64,000 nt of DNA, from the NCBI GenBank assembly GCA_037013685.1, contig CM072884.1, forward strand, positions 4,340,001 through 4,404,000, in the 5' to 3' direction. This stretch comes from Acridotheres tristis (taxonomy: Eukaryota; Chordata; Aves; Passeriformes; Sturnidae). Under the pieces are notes generated by a model, which was given only the letters and a program-made list of their open reading frames with translations, was not told the origin of the DNA and did no database searches. How positions within the stretch are numbered: the first letter of the stretch is position 1; every line of letters starts with the position of its first letter. This document shows positions 11,341-25,639 of the stretch, piece after piece. The position numbers and the translations under genes were made by a program.

Positions 11341-12866
11341 GAGGAGGGGGGACAGGTGCCTGTCAGGAGCCTCCCGGTGAACAGCCGCTCCGAAGGCGCT
11401 GTGGAAATCCCCGTCCGGACTGCACCTGCACCCACGTACTGCCCGAGCCCCCGTGAATAAAGAGGAATTGCATCCAGGGAAAATGGAACCGCAGAACCCG
11501 TGGTTCCCATGGAGGAGGATGCCTGAGCGAGGTTTTCCTCCAGAAAAGAGTGATTGCACAGAAGCGATTCTCCTCTGTTCAAAAAACCCCACCCCAACAT
11601 TCCCTCCTTCTGGGCAGCCCAATGCTCCTGGGGTGCTTTTCTCAAATACTTTATCCTCTTACACTTCCCGCGTCAAATTGTCCTAGAAGGGGAGTCAGGT
11701 TTCATGCCTCCCTTGTTAAAGGGGAGTAAATATGAGACCAGAGGGACCAACAAATAAAATTAGCTTTAGATTCAAAGCTTCCAAATCAGAACGAACAATC
11801 AGCCAGAGTGGCAAAACTTTGTTATTCTTGACAGATTTGGCAGAGTAAAAATAAAACTTATATCCTTAATATTGCATAAATACACGTTATCCCTGAGCTT
11901 TTAAATGTATTTTCAGAAAAAGAAGAAAGGGAGGCTGGTATAGAATGGCATTCATTAAGGACTCAGTCTTAACGTTTTCCAGGAGTTATTAACTCAGATG
12001 GGTTAGAGTCCAAGTTGGATTTTCTTCTGGGGTGCAAAACATTCTGGAGTAAGAGCAACTGTCGGGGATCTGTTCTTGCATGCTGTTGCTGAAGAAATTC
12101 GGAGTCGTATCAGAGACAGCCACTAGATTTTTCATTGGTAGGAGAGAGCCAAAAAGGAGAGGCTGAACGAGGGAGACAGCAGGGTGTATCTCCAAGGGGT
12201 GAATCAGAAAGGTAATTTTGTCATTTTTATTTAAAAATAAGGTCCTCTGGTAATGGGATTTTTTTTTCCTTGCCATCCTATAAAATAACCTCTTGTTATT
12301 GCAGAAAATACTAGCAGAAATGGACTGCACTGTGAGAGAGCAAAAACCTTCCCCTAACACCAGTTCTACTCATGCACATTCATTTGCTGACACCCTAAAC
12401 CAGCAATTAAGCACTTTGTCTCCTGAAGATCTGTGTTGCACTCGCAGGAGCGAACATGTAAACAAAGGCATATTGTCGTGCTCCTCTTCAGTTCAGCCAT
12501 GATCCTCGCGGGCCAGTTAATCCAGTTTTATGGCCAGGTTATACCAGCACTGCAGCACGCAGGGGCTGCACCAGGACAGATAAAGGTATAGAGAAAGGGC
12601 TGCCTAGATTAAGACTCTGCACAGCTCTAATCCTGCCTACGCTGAATATTCTCTCCTGTATCTCCCTATCTCACCCAAAGACTCTTCTCAGTCCGGCATG
12701 CCACTTCCCAGTAACCTCTTCCCTGATCCCAGCAGCTTCTTGCTGGGGAGAATTTGCTCCCATTACCACACCTGATTTAGCCTTTGCTCTCACTCAGCTT
12801 CTGCACACTTAGCTGGAACCCACAGCTGCCGCAGAAAAGATGTCTGAAAACAAGTAGCTGCTAGTG

Positions 12867-12944
12867 GTTTGGTTTTTTGCTTTGTTTTCTTGTTTGGTTT
12901 GGGGTTCTTTTTTTTTTTTCTTTGTTTGTTTGTTTGTTTGTTTT
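12867..12944. repeat. T-rich / (TTTG)n simple repeat
   Basis: A T tract followed by tandem TTTG units, preceded by related TTTGG-like words. Confidence 0.85.
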
Positions 12945-14399
12945 CTGGTAGTTATTAATCTGCTCTGTGTTTTGTAATTGACCACCTATAAAGAGAACTT
13001 AATTCAGTCAAGCCACATAGGTGCTCTCCCTGTAAAGATTAGTCTGGATCTATGTCTGCATCCTTTCCTCTAGTTTTCTTTGAATGCATCTCTATCTGAT
13101 GCCTTCCCCAAGGTGTCATACATCCCTGTGGCTATATATCCAGGAAAGCTGGCCAAATCATTAGTGATGAATAATTTATCAGATAAATTTTACCTCTCTT
13201 TCAATTGTGAGTGCCACACAGTGCCTGATTGGTGTCTTACTCATGAGCAACTTGCTGGAAATACTTGAAATTTGAGATAATTGGACACAAAGATGATACA
13301 AAGATTAGTCCTACGAGGAGCTGGGCACTCTGGATTCATTTCACAAAAAGACATAAGTAAGAAACTTGGTTGTTCAGCTGCAGTCAGTGAAACTGGGCTC
13401 ACACTGATGGTGAAGTATGTGCTGAAACAGAGCCCAGAGCAGCGAGCAGGACCCTGTGGTTCTGTTCTCTAGCTGGACTTGTCAGCCACACAGAATAGCC
13501 TCTCACAGGGATTTTGCTTTAAAAAAGATTTTCTGGCGGTGAAAAACAATACAGTGTTCAAAATCAACACCACATGTAAAGGGAAGAAATGGTATCTGAG
13601 GATCTTTTAAAGCACTGCAGCGTATCTGCGTCCATTGTTTTGATGTTGAACCAGTTACCTCTTAATTCCTAGCCCTCCTTGGCCTGCTTGACTTGTGCCC
13701 ATAACCCCAAATTTTCTGTGATTGCTATGTGACCTTCTGAATTTTCTATCTCCTGCTAGAATTAATTCAGTAGTGTTTCACAGACAATTTTTTTTAAGGT
13801 AGGGAGGCAGAGGACAAAAGAAATATGAGGTGGGAAGGTGGGGAGCAAAAGAAACACAAATCACAGTATTTAAGCAAAAAGCACATTGGGAAGGAAATTA
13901 TCCTTCTCACAAAACAGCTCTAGTTTATCGGGAAATTAAGAGCAAACTTATCTGCTCTGCTCCAATTCCACCGTGCCACTCAGATGGGAATCCCAGATGC
14001 TGCTTTTCTCACACGATGTCCCCCTTCTCTCTACCCTGTTTTCTTCATGTATGAGATTTCTCTCCTACAGGAGGGCCTGTTACTAGAATCACGTTTGCTT
14101 CTGCTTTCCCTTTGGCCATCCAGATAATTAGAGGCTTCTGCCTCAAAACAGTCATTCTTTGCCCCTTATGTTTTCATACATCCTCAAAAACCTCTGTATT
14201 TCTTTCATTTAGAGACTGCACAGATTGTCTCACATTTAATTAAACTTACCTGTGTGTTTCTGTCTGTTTCCTATTTCTCATTGTCATACACAACCTGATG
14301 GAGCAACCGGCAGCCTCCCTGCTACAGTGTTATTTTTTGAACATGCTATCGATAGCAAAAGACACTATGCCTCAAAAAGCTTTCAATTTAGAGAGCTGA

Positions 14400-14585
14400 C
14401 AGGGAAAGAAGGAGGGAAAAATAGGATTAGTACCTTCTTGATTGAGGAGAAGTGAAGAAAAGCAACGTAAAGACTGTGCATAGTCCCTCCAGTGTCACAG
14501 CCGACATTAGTGGGACACAGACTTGCACCTAGGTGCTCTGAGGCTGTGCAGTTCAGTACTTTAACCACAAAGCTGCTTTTCCTTT
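14400..14585 (-). repeat. MIR-like ancient SINE relic
   Basis: GTGTCACAGCCGACATTAGT, an ACTTGCACCTAGGTGCTCTG segment and CAGTACTTTAACCACAAAGC follow the order of a reverse-complemented MIR-type element (hydrolysed tRNA-like head at the right end). Confidence 0.45.
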
Positions 14586-15334
14586 CTCTCCTGCGTTGCT
14601 CCCCGCCCTCCTTCTGTTCCCAAGCATGGAAAAGAGTCCACCCTTATCCCCAAGGCTTGGGACTCACCAGTACTGTCTCCTTCCATTATTATACTTTTCC
14701 CCTCTCTTCAGCCTCCTTCCTACGCACCTTGTGAGTGCTGAGCACGAACAGCAGAAGAGAAATGGAGACTGTCCACTGCATATATTGGCTGTTTTTTTCC
14801 CCTTGCACACTCCTCTGGCTGCCTTTGACCAGATTGCTTTCTGCCTTCGGTTCTGACCCCATTCTGTTGTGTCTGGATTGCAGAAAGGATGACCCTGAAT
14901 CTCTTATTTCTGAGAGTTGTCGCCACTCCTCTGAATCTTAAAGATAATAAAATTATAGCAGGAAAGTTGTACCATCTCATAATACTCTGCCCCTCCCAAG
15001 TGCAGCTTTTGGAGACAAGAAATGGAGCACAGACAAAAAGAAGCATGTTTTTCATTTTCATATTTTAAAAAAATCCCTGTAATTCAGAACCTTCACACAT
15101 CCTCAGGAAAGGGAGAGGTAATTACTAAAAGGACACTTATCTTTTCAGGTGGGTTTTTCAATCTATTTCTCACTTTCTGCTGCTTTGCCTGCACTTACTT
15201 TAGCTCTGGCTCAGGTTTTTGTATGCATTTCAATAGTTGTCATCAGTGTAGCTTCTGAACCTTCCGATTTTAACCAGTTACATCTTACCAGGTTTGAAGA
15301 TTTAGGAAATTATTGCTGTGCTTTTTTTAGCAAT

Positions 15335-15430
15335 GGTAAACTAAAGCAGAGAAATTAAGGAACTTGTCTTCAGTGGCATGTGTAGCTGGGCAGCCCAGGA
15401 AGATGAGCCTCCAGTTCTCTCTGTTGTGCC
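15335..15430 (-). repeat. MIR-like ancient SINE relic
   Basis: AAACTAAAGCAGAGAAATTA, AGGAACTTGTCTTCAGTGGC, TGTAGCTGGGCAG and GAGCCTCCAGTTCT align in order with a reverse-complemented MIR core. Confidence 0.45.
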
Positions 15431-18400
15431 TTGATTGAAGGACCCTGTTCAGCAGTTATTGTTCCTCTCCCAGAGACCCACAAGGCTATCTGCATCTTTA
15501 CCTGTTTCTCTGCTCTGAGAGGGACAATGATGGGGTCCTGCAGCTTGATTCAGATCTCTAAGGAATGGGATTTGCAATTGCCTGATTCAAGATGCCACTC
15601 AAAACTGTCGCAGATCTGCTTTCAGTGTTTTTTCTCTTCCTCCCCTTACTATAGCAAAACCCTTAAAATACCTGTTTTTTGCTAGGATGATTGTTAACTA
15701 AGACTTGGGAAAAGCTCAGATACTACAGCAATAGTGCCAGCAGTGTGACAAACTCGGGTAGAAGGGCAAATTCTGGTTTGTACCTATATGAATGCCAGGG
15801 CTGAACTCCTTTTTTTTTTTTTTTGCCCAGTTGTACAGCACACTTTCTGCTGTAGACCTTGGGAATGCTTTGGTGCAGCTTACATGAGGAACCAAATTGT
15901 TTTTGACCTCAGTGAAGAGGGGGCCAAGAGGGACACATCTGATGCCTTTTAGCAACCGCAAGGTTTTCTGTAGAATAGACATAGCCTATGAAACAAACAC
16001 ACAGCTGGAGTTAGGGTGCTTTTGAAAACATTGTCTTTATTCTCTACCTCCCTTTCTTCCAGGACAGCTCTTTGCTTATTCCCTCTTCAGAAAAGGACTT
16101 TTCTGTCACACAGCCTAGCCTGGCTGGAGATTAGGGATTCTCTCTGCCCCTTCATCCTTGAATATTTCCTTTTAATTTCACAGTTTAAATTTCAATTGTG
16201 TAATTACATTCTGCCTACCCCAAATTCCTCTGTAATTTCAATTGGACACGGTGTCCTTCACTCTCTAGGCAGAACTCTTGCAGTGCTGTGGGGCACTGTT
16301 AATAGGCTGCCACGCTCCACTCTAGTCCCATTTCATGTAAATGGGGAAAGAGAATGGACCTGGATCCCTTTGAACTAAAACTGCTGCTCCATATAGGCGA
16401 GACAGGGGTTGCTGCAGAGTGACAAGGCAGTCTTGCCCCATGGCAATACACCGGGCAGCTTTTACAATGCCTCAGTCTGAACAGATTTTGGAGTGAAAGT
16501 CTAAATCTGTCTGGAAGTATTTCTCCCCCACAACACCATACCCTTTGATCACAAATAAAGCTGTACAGGGACACCCAAAACACTACTTCACTGAATTTAT
16601 GTGGCCTGAGAGTACCTGCTCGCACCGTTTAACATGGCAGAAGTGCCATAGTGATTTAATTTAGGTCCAGGCAGTTGTGTAGCAATGAGAGGGCACACAA
16701 CACAGATGCCTAGTTCAGTATATGTTTTACAAGAACTGGCAAGTCCCATGCATTTTATGACCCAACCCTAACATTTCCTGTAGATTTTGCTGTGTCAGCA
16801 TTTCCCGTCAATCCTTATGCTGGTGGTGATCACCTGAGTCCTACATCCCAACTTGTTTTATCACAACATTCCCTTTTTGTGTGTTGGTATCTGCTTGACA
16901 TCAGTGTGAAATCATTTCTACTTCTCCTGCCTCTTTCTTGCTTTCAAGTTCCTTTTTCACTGTGGCACAGGTGCTTGCTTAGTCCCTGTGCCTGCGTGCA
17001 GCCCTTCAGGTATCAGAGACATTAATCTTTTGGGTTTCCACCACCTTCTGCTGTGGTCTTCTGTGGAAACTCGGGGAAGAGAAGGGAGGGAGCATGGGCA
17101 GGTGGGAGAATGCTGCTCCTTTGCCTTGTCTCATAGAACTTTGTGTCTCTGTACAAATTCTCTGGCAAGCTCAGGGAGAGGAGTTGTTCACCAGGTTTCG
17201 AGTGTTCTACACAGATCAGCAAAAGGAATTCGTTTACTTTAGAAACTGGAATTATTTGATGTTTGATCATCTTCAGCCACAAGCCGTATTCTTTTCATCA
17301 TGTGTACACCATTGTCAGAGGAACATAGGGCTGATTCCATAACTGGCAACAGAGTCCTTTGACAAAGTTCATTTCTTTTCACTGCAAGACTACCCTAGGT
17401 AGTCCTCCTACCACAGAATGATAAATCTTTACTTGAAATAAACATCCAGCTCCTTGCTGGCAGTGCTGTATCTACACAGAACCTCAGTTACTTAGAATTT
17501 TGATGGGACTTCTTCTTTATATATTCCAGACGTTTGGTCCTGCTCCCAAGGGACGTCTTTATGCCTGCTCCTGTGTTGGCAGACCCGAGGCTGCTGTTTG
17601 CATCTCTAGCAGCAGATAGATCAGGTGAGATCAAGGAGACCATATTTCCATGTTTCCTTGCTTAGCTTACACTGTTAAAAGTGAGTTGTTGTTAGGAGGA
17701 AACAGAGCATGTAATAACTTGAGTTGGGTTTTATTTGGCTTTGAGTCATAAATCTTAAAGGAAAGGAAAGAGCCATCATGTTCATCCCCAAGTTTGTCAT
17801 ACAATCAGCAAGGGGCAAGGCAGTAGTGTGGGCAAGAAAATGAAACATGTGAAGGTACAAGTGCCAGCGGGGGGAAGTCACTGTTGCTTATTGTCAGTTT
17901 TGGTGTGACACAGAAAGTTCAGCTAATCCTCTTAGTTACAGAGACACACGGGTGGGGGGAGATTGTTATCTCAAGCAATTTGCTGGCTCTACTCCTTTTT
18001 TCCTTCGAGTTTCTTTTCGCCTAATTGCGCAGCATTTCTTCCTGGGACTCGTTTGCAATAATCCTGGGGCCTCATCTGGGAAAACACTGAAAAATATAGA
18101 AAGGAGAAGCAGCCTGAGCAAGGCAGCTTGTATCACCGTGAGTTTCTCTCTTCAGAAAGGTATCAGGTTTGGCTCCAAGTACCGAGGATTAAAAATAAGA
18201 TAAAGATTCAAAGTGAAACAGAACAGTCTGTTAATCAGGGCAAGTGATCTCTCTGAAAGTTGTGTCTCATCCATGTGGTAAAAGGACAGGTAATTAGCCA
18301 CCATTCAGAAAACGAGGACCTTGGTGGTCTGAGGGTGGAGCAGGGGCTGAGAATTCCACTGGAGTGCATCAGAAATGTGTTGATTCCATTTTCGTTGCCA

Positions 18401-21400
18401 AAGGGATGTATCTGCAGTAAATCTAATCAAGAGTCAAAAGGTGAACGAGAACAATAACTGGGGAGTTTGTTTTTATTTATCCAGGAGATAAGGATTCAAC
18501 AACAGGAATTGAATGAGAAAAAGGTGCCTCTTTCTGAGCAGACAATTATTCCACCCACGCTCCTCATCATCAAGGTTTTAATATTCTATTACTAAGGCTA
18601 TTTAACAGTTTCTCAGCCTCAAGGCTGCTAATGTTTGTGCAGATACTCTGCCAATTGCCACAGGTGTCTTTTTACAAAAGATCTGAATAATTAACATGGG
18701 ATAGTCCTGAAGATGGCAGTAGCTAAGAGCCATTCTTCAGTAGATTCCACACCTTCTTCCTGGTGCTGGAGCAATGTTGGTATTATCAACATTTGAATGC
18801 ATTTGAAAACCTGATTTCCATATGCAGACAGAGCCTTAGCCCCTGAAGGCACAGATTGTTTCTAGGGCAGTAAAGGCACTGGTTCCCAAACCCCGGTGAT
18901 TCTCCTGGAGAAGTGTAAAATAACACTGTTCAGCTGGCTCCATTACTAAGGTACAGGAGGTAGTTATCCCAAAGAACAGGTCGCTGAATGAGTGGTGTGG
19001 CCAATGCAAACTGTTTAGCTCATAGCCTGATACATTTACTAATGTAAATCTGATTTCAGCTGATACCAATTTACTGTGATATCCTGGACTGAGAACTGCA
19101 GACATGAGTGATTTAATTCAAGATCATATCAATGTATTTTGCTGTGGTGGCTAAAGAATTTATTACTTCTAGCTGTGGAGATGGGTTACCTTTTCAGCTG
19201 GGATGGCTAAATCAAGCAGGGACTGCCAGAGCCATCAGATGAAAGAGAAAGGGCCAGAGTGGATATCAATCACAAAGGAGTTGTAAAACAAGTACTATAG
19301 TCCTTTTAAGAGAAAAGATGTTCTGCTGATGTCCTGCTAGTACAGGACAAGGAAGTAAGGAGCTTGGTATGTATGTTGCATCCTGACATTCTTTTTGACT
19401 TTGTCTTAAGTTCTTCAGTCTCTCTCTAGTGTTGTTAATCTGGGCCTTTGGAACACCTCTGAGCTCACAGGTCCAGAGGCCATGTCTGGACCTGGATTGT
19501 GACACAAACATGGTGCTTGTTGCTGGTTTCCAAACAAAGGAAACCCCAAGGCTGGATCAAACAAGACTCTGTGTTTCACCAGGATTCCCTCTCAGGTACT
19601 CAGAGAATAAGGGCCCCAGCACGTGCTGTGTCTTGTGCCTTGAGGTCGCTTTGGTGTGTTTCTACGCACACCATAGATTATAACTGCATTTCCTTATTTC
19701 ACGCCCATATTGAAAAAATAAATGCATTAAGAAGTGTAATTGCCAGAAGGCACAGAGGTGAGAGCATCTTTGGTGGACTTACTTCCTTTGTTTCTTAAAA
19801 TACATTGGTAGAATTTGATTGAAACTAATATTTGCTTTTTCAAACTGTACTAATTTATGGTTAGACTGTGTGTGGGAACAGCAACAGGAAGAAAGGAACT
19901 TATACCTGGGCTGCACAAAGCCCTTGGACCACGAAAAACACAGGGAATGCTCCATGATGAGTTACCTGGGAGTCTGCAGTGCTTCAAAAAACACAAGGAG
20001 GAGTAAGGACAGGGCAGGCATTGCTGGATTCATGGATGTGTCTCTTCCTTCTGCGGGTCTGCACGGCTAGCTAGTTACATGCAGGACTACATCATGCTCT
20101 TTAACCCTCTCAGCGAGCATTTCAGTTTGTAACACTGAAAATATATGGAAAAGTCATGTTTTTTAGCCACAGATAATGCTTTCTGAATCCACCTCTGTAG
20201 TATTAGACTGCAGCTCTGACGGTGAGATAGCATTCACAGTTGCAGAGACTGTGCAGAAATTAGATATTTATAAAATGCATACATAATGAGTCAAAAAAAT
20301 GTTTAATAAATATTCTGGTAGTTATATGTCAGATAAATGAGTGTTAGATAAATAAAAAAAAATATGAATGTCTAAAACCACTGAAGAAAAAGACAGAATT
20401 GCAGTGGAATATCATGAATGAAAAAACATTTGCTACTCTGAATAGGATCATCATATTTCCCAACAGCAGAACCCCATCCTCCCCTAATTCCCCCCTCCCT
20501 TTCCCCTCCCTCCTCAAACACATACGCATACACTATGGGAGGAATGACAGCTGTTCTTCATGGAATGACAGCCCAGGGATATTGCATCCTCCCTTAAAAA
20601 AAACCAGGCAAGGTACAGAATAAGGTCAGTGAAGGGAGACAAAGGGGTCTCCCAGAGATGGCAAAGGGTAATTTATTGACAGATGAGATAGACGTTACTA
20701 CAGAAAAATATTAAATGGATTCTTTTCCCCTGTCTTTAGAAGGGAAGAAACGTGGGAAGGGTTAGGAAGGACAGATGCCAGAAATAGAGACAAATTTCCC
20801 AGGAGAGGAAGAAGAAATCCTGAAGGAAATTAGGATCACAACACAGAAAAAAAAAAAATTAAAAAAATCAGAGCATCTAAAAAGCTACAAAATCCTATCC
20901 TAGAATTCTGTATGGAAACAACAAAAAAGGGCAGTGGAGAAGGAACCCCACCAGTGTTGGCAGCCTCGCTTCAAAGGCGTTCAGTGGGAGAAGGAAGTGC
21001 TGGTAAAACACAGCACCTGATTAAAAGGCAGTGTTTGAAAAAGGCTGTCGGGAAATTACAGAGCTGTGCATGCTCCCGACGTCAGCAGCGAGGAAGACTC
21101 TGGGAGCACGAATCAAAGGGAGGCTGAGGGAGCATGTGAAGCATGGAGATTTTATTAGGGGAAGGAGTGAGGAAGGGTTCATATAATGGGAGCAGCCAAG
21201 CTCTGCAGATGGGAGGAAAGGAAAAGCCAGGTCTTCTGGTAGTGCTGTCGTCTTTGACAGTATGTCAGTTCTCCCTGCAAGGAAGGAATCCAAATGAGAG
21301 GTTTAAATAGTGGATATTATGAATATAGTTTTGCTGGCCTAGAGACCTTTCCCCCAGATAATTGCATGGAGTAGAGAAGGAAAACCCGGTGTACCAGTGC

Positions 21401-24400
21401 ACTCTGGTTAGGGCTCTGTAAGTCCATGCTGCCTCCAGCCAAGGACATGTTCCTAGAGCTTGTAACTTCAGATGGGTTCATGATTTTCACCTGTAAGGGC
21501 CAGGCTGAGAACAACAGAGGAGGCACCAAAGAAAATTTCCACAAAGATAAAAACAGCAGAACAAAAGAAATTTGAAGGAGAACAGATTTAATTTACAAGC
21601 AGGAATAGGTTTAAGCCAAATAGTATTTTATTCTGCTCCTTCATGCAAGGAACATGATTTTCACAGTATGTAACTCAGTCCATATGGTAGAATAAGGGAA
21701 TAGGAAGACTTTTAGTGTGTCCATTGTAACGTGCCACATGCAATATCTTTCTGATCCTGTCACTGCATGCATAAATCTTGGCAAGACCTTTCCCTCAGAG
21801 CAGGTTCTTCTGCCCGTTTGCTAATCTCACCTAAACCCCTCCCATTCCAGCAAGCACACACGATGGTCTCTTAACATGAGCAAGTCCAGCAGAAGCACAG
21901 GGCATTGCATGGCCCTGTGTTGTCAGCTGCCTGCTTTCCAAACTGACAGAATTAATGCTAAACACAGGTTTTAAATTATCTAGATGGGGAGCATTCATCC
22001 CATCTGTGTTACTGCCCATGCTCACGGCTGAAGGGAATAATAGCCAGGCTACATTGGATTTGAAGCTTTGATACTCCAGAGGCATTTGCAATCTTTTGAG
22101 CCTTGGGAGTCTTTGAGCCTAGGACAAAGCAAAAATAAAAGCTGTCGTTTTGCTGAGTTTCACTGTTAAATGCTAAGGAAGTGTTAAATGCTAAAGCAGG
22201 CTTGTACTTCCAGTGGGTGATTTAGCCCAGCTTTCTGCTGGCTAGGAGGCTGCTGCATGCTCAAGTGCAATCTGCCACACAGAGCCAGAACCAATCTGAT
22301 TGTTTCCGAATCACTTCTCGAAGAAAAAAAACATAGGTAAAGCTGCTGGTTTTTCCAGGAATTTATGTCCCACCCATGTGATGGCCTGTATTTATATTTG
22401 AAACCACCTCTACCATCAGTGTGACCCAGATCCAAAAGATTATTGAAGCACTGTAAAATTCAGTGCAGCATATTTTAGGGACAGTCTGCAATTACACCGG
22501 GTTATGATGGATAAATATGAAACTGCAATGAGGAATTTCTTCCCGGCCTGTGCTCACAGACCTGAAGTTACCTTCGGTTCTAATGCCAGCATTATCCACA
22601 GACAAGACAGCCCATAAGCAGCAGGTGACAAAAGGCAGAGAGGGGCCTTTTTCAACTCAGTAGCTCAGGTTAACACCATCTCACAAGACAGCATTTTAAC
22701 TCACTCAGAGAACCTGAATCTGGGTCCAAGGAAGTGTCAGGCTCTTTCCCTGTGCTGTTGATTATTCTGTTAAAGAGTCCCAAATCAACCATTTCCTTTT
22801 GAAATGGTTATTTAAGTATTCTTTGGGCCAAAAAGGCACAGCACTGCTGCTTTGCAAGGTAGCAGCCAGGAGCCATGACTTGGGAGGGGAAAAGCCTGCA
22901 CTGATGAATGCTACACTCTTTCACATCACACACTGTCTGGAAAAAGGCCTGAAACATATGTCTGCCCCTCACAGGCAAAGGCCTTAATCACCAGTTTAGA
23001 AAGTTGTGCCTGTGCTCTCTGGAGGCCAGTGAGTGTTTAATTGTGCCACAGAGAGGTGAGTGATTGCTCATGGAGAATGTTTGTTAGCAAGATTAATTTA
23101 GCTCTATCTTTTGAAATTTCCTGCAGGCTTCTGCTGCTGCAGTATCCATGTACAACACTGGGCTCCGTTTCTGGGTCTCAAACACTCTGACAGATGCAAT
23201 CTCTTTCTCCCAGCCTGTGTCTGTTTCATTCATTTAACCTGCAAGTCTTTTAGGGTGAGAATATCTAGAATTGTGCTGCATGCTGTACATGTTACAGTGG
23301 GGTCCTGGTCCTAGTTAAGACCTCTGGATATTAATATAGTGACAGTAAATATCTATATCCTTAGCTATCTATCAGCCCAAAAGGATGCTGAGAAATAATA
23401 GGTCATAAAGGCGAAATATTTTAATGTGTTGAGTATGGGCATGGATATAAGATGAAAAAGATTCTCACCACAAAGAGCAGGAAAAGCAAAGCATCTCCCT
23501 GCAAGGTTTTGGAATGATTCTCTGGCAGAGCTCTTCTGTAGTGTTGTGACAGGCAGAGGAAGCCATGCTGCTTGTAAAGAAGGGTTATGGTCTTAAAGGT
23601 AAGCTATACCACCAGTTTAAAATGCCAGTTCTGTGTGTGGCATGGAAAGTGCAACAGATCTTGGGGAAAAGTGTATAAAGTGGATATGCACCACGTTATG
23701 CTCCCTATTAACTTCAGCATGCAACACTGAAATTCTCTGGCACCTTCAGATGGAACATGCCTATTTTTGAAATTCAACATTTGTACTCTTTCCTTAATTG
23801 GACAGATTTTTTTAAAAAACATGGAATTGTCTTCTCAGAAAGATTTCTGATGGTCTCTGCCTTTTTTTCTTAGTGGTTTTGCAATGAATAGCTATGCTTT
23901 TTCTTTTGCAAAATACAGACTATTTCACTGAAAATTTCGAGGACAAAAATCATTTCTACTTAGCAGTAGCATTAAAGCCCTTGAATTGGGCCACATTCTG
24001 CTGCCAATGCAGTTTCGAGGACACTTGGAAAATATTTTGAACAGCAGGGAAGAATAGCGATTACCACCTCACAGTCTCTCAAAGGTGTGAATATTGTGGG
24101 TTATTTTCCCTTTGACTGTTTATGGCCTATTTACAGTATAATCACACCAAATCAGGGTTATAACATGCCTTTTTTTTTTTTCTTTTAGTGAAAATAGAAT
24201 CCAGCATAATTTTTTTATTTACTGTAGCTCCCCCTAGAAGCTAAGGCATTTTCAGGCACTAAGCAAGAATTATCTCCTCTCCAAGGCATTCAAAACTGAA
24301 GGAGAGACAAGGAGAAAGGTGGCTAGGAAAAATATTAGGCAAGTTATTTACATTTCCTATACACTTGTAATAGCTATGTTGTTGCAAACGTAGCCACAAA

Positions 24401-24574
24401 ATGGAATTATAAAAGGTACTTAATTGTTGACAGAAGAAGGATTTGCCACAGAAATAAGAGATTATTTTACAGTGTGTAAGCATCATCAGACCAAGCTGTG
24501 GACACATGTATAAGGTCAGTTCAGTGCAATAATATTCTTATCACCCTATACATACCAGGCAGTGGCACTGTGTG

Positions 24575-24775
24575 GCACAGTTCCAAGTCCCCTGCCATGA
24601 GCAGGGACACCTTCCACTGTCCCAGGTTGCTCAGAGCCCCATCCAACCTGGCCTTGAACACTTCAGGGATGGGGCATCCACAGCTTCCCCGGGCAACCTG
24701 TGCCAGGGCCTCACCACCCTCATAGTAAGGAATTTCTTCCCAATATTTAATATAAATCTACCCCACTGTTTAATA
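24575..24775 (-). mobile_element. CR1 LINE 3' fragment
   Basis: Read on the minus strand, it runs GGGTGGTGAGGCCCTGGCAC, CAGGTTGCCCGGGGAAGCTG, TGGATGCCCCATCCCTGAAG, GTTCAAGGCCAGGTTGGATG, then AAGGTGTCCCTGCTCATGGC. This is the conserved 3' end of avian CR1 retrotransposons. The terminal 8-bp-type tail is not clear, so the extreme 3' end is missing or eroded. The element is non-coding and 5' truncated, the usual CR1 outcome. Confidence 0.92.
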
Positions 24776-25600
24776 TAAATATTTTTCAGTTAAAATGGTT
24801 ACCCCATTTCCTATCACTACATTTCCTGATAAATAACAACTACCCCTTTTGTTTGCTTTTGTTTGTTTGCTTAAGATCCTGTCCTTTCTGTGACTCAGGC
24901 TCCTGGTTTGGCCAACGTGGCTCATGCTAAGGCCTGATGTGTGCTGGGATCAGCAGTATTGGATTTAAGCAGAGCCAGGTAGGCAGGATAGGTGGCCGGG
25001 AAAAACTAAAGGGCCTTTATGCAGCCATGGAGAAAACAGTGATTTTAGCTGAATTAGAAGAACCAGGACCCCTTGCCCCCAGAGCTTGACAACCCCTCTC
25101 AGCAGAACTGCGTCCTTGGGAGGTGATTTGGGAGCCTGCACACTTCTGATGTGTGTCTAATGGAAGCTGAAGGGGTGTGGGAATCTTCAGCGTTTAGCCA
25201 TTAAGACAAGTTTAAATGGTATTACTCTCCAAGAGCTCCTTCAGTGTAGGCTGGCAGATTTACCACTATACATCCCAGAGGGTAAAAACAAGGAAGATCC
25301 TCAGCTAGAGAAAATGTAAAAGAGCCAGCCTGTCTCCATGTGAAAGACAAAAGGGGAAATTCAGAAGCGTGGTCAGTTACTACTGAGTGTAAAAGATGAT
25401 GGAAAATGTGTTTAGAGAAGGAGCTGTCTCTGAGATGCCAAATTTTCTTTTGTGGCAATGGACAAGTTTTCCTCATTTACTTCTCATAACCCTCTGGGAT
25501 TTGTGTTTGGAGATGGGGTGACACCATATGGTTCAAAGGGATAGAGCATGCAAGTGCAGTGAGCACAGGAATATATCCAAACTACCAGCACTAAACCTAA
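24776..25600. other. Intergenic spacer, nothing recognised
   Basis: No coding exon or repeat family was recognised between the CR1 fragment and the retroviral relic. Its right part may be retroviral sequence too decayed to identify. Confidence 0.5.
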
Positions 25601-25639
25601 ACGATATTTAGGAAACTAAGGAGGATCCCAGTCCCAAGA

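Larger units (their letters stand above)
11341..24570. other. Intergenic DNA between POU2F1 and STYXL2, part 1
   Basis: No exon, RNA gene or conserved protein was recognised on either strand. Open frames are short and lack splice context. Contents noted separately are a T/G-rich simple repeat at 12.9 kb and MIR-like relics at 14.5 and 15.4 kb. Positions 11341-11480 are moderately GC-rich. The rest is ordinary AT-rich sequence. Confidence 0.6.

Noticed and set aside
11076..11645. 189-codon minus-strand open frame
   Set aside because: Its 3' half runs through the minisatellite and its 5' half through unrelated sequence. No family words and no splice context.
14345..14356. 12-bp palindrome GCTATCGATAGC
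   Set aside because: Short, isolated and within the range expected by chance.
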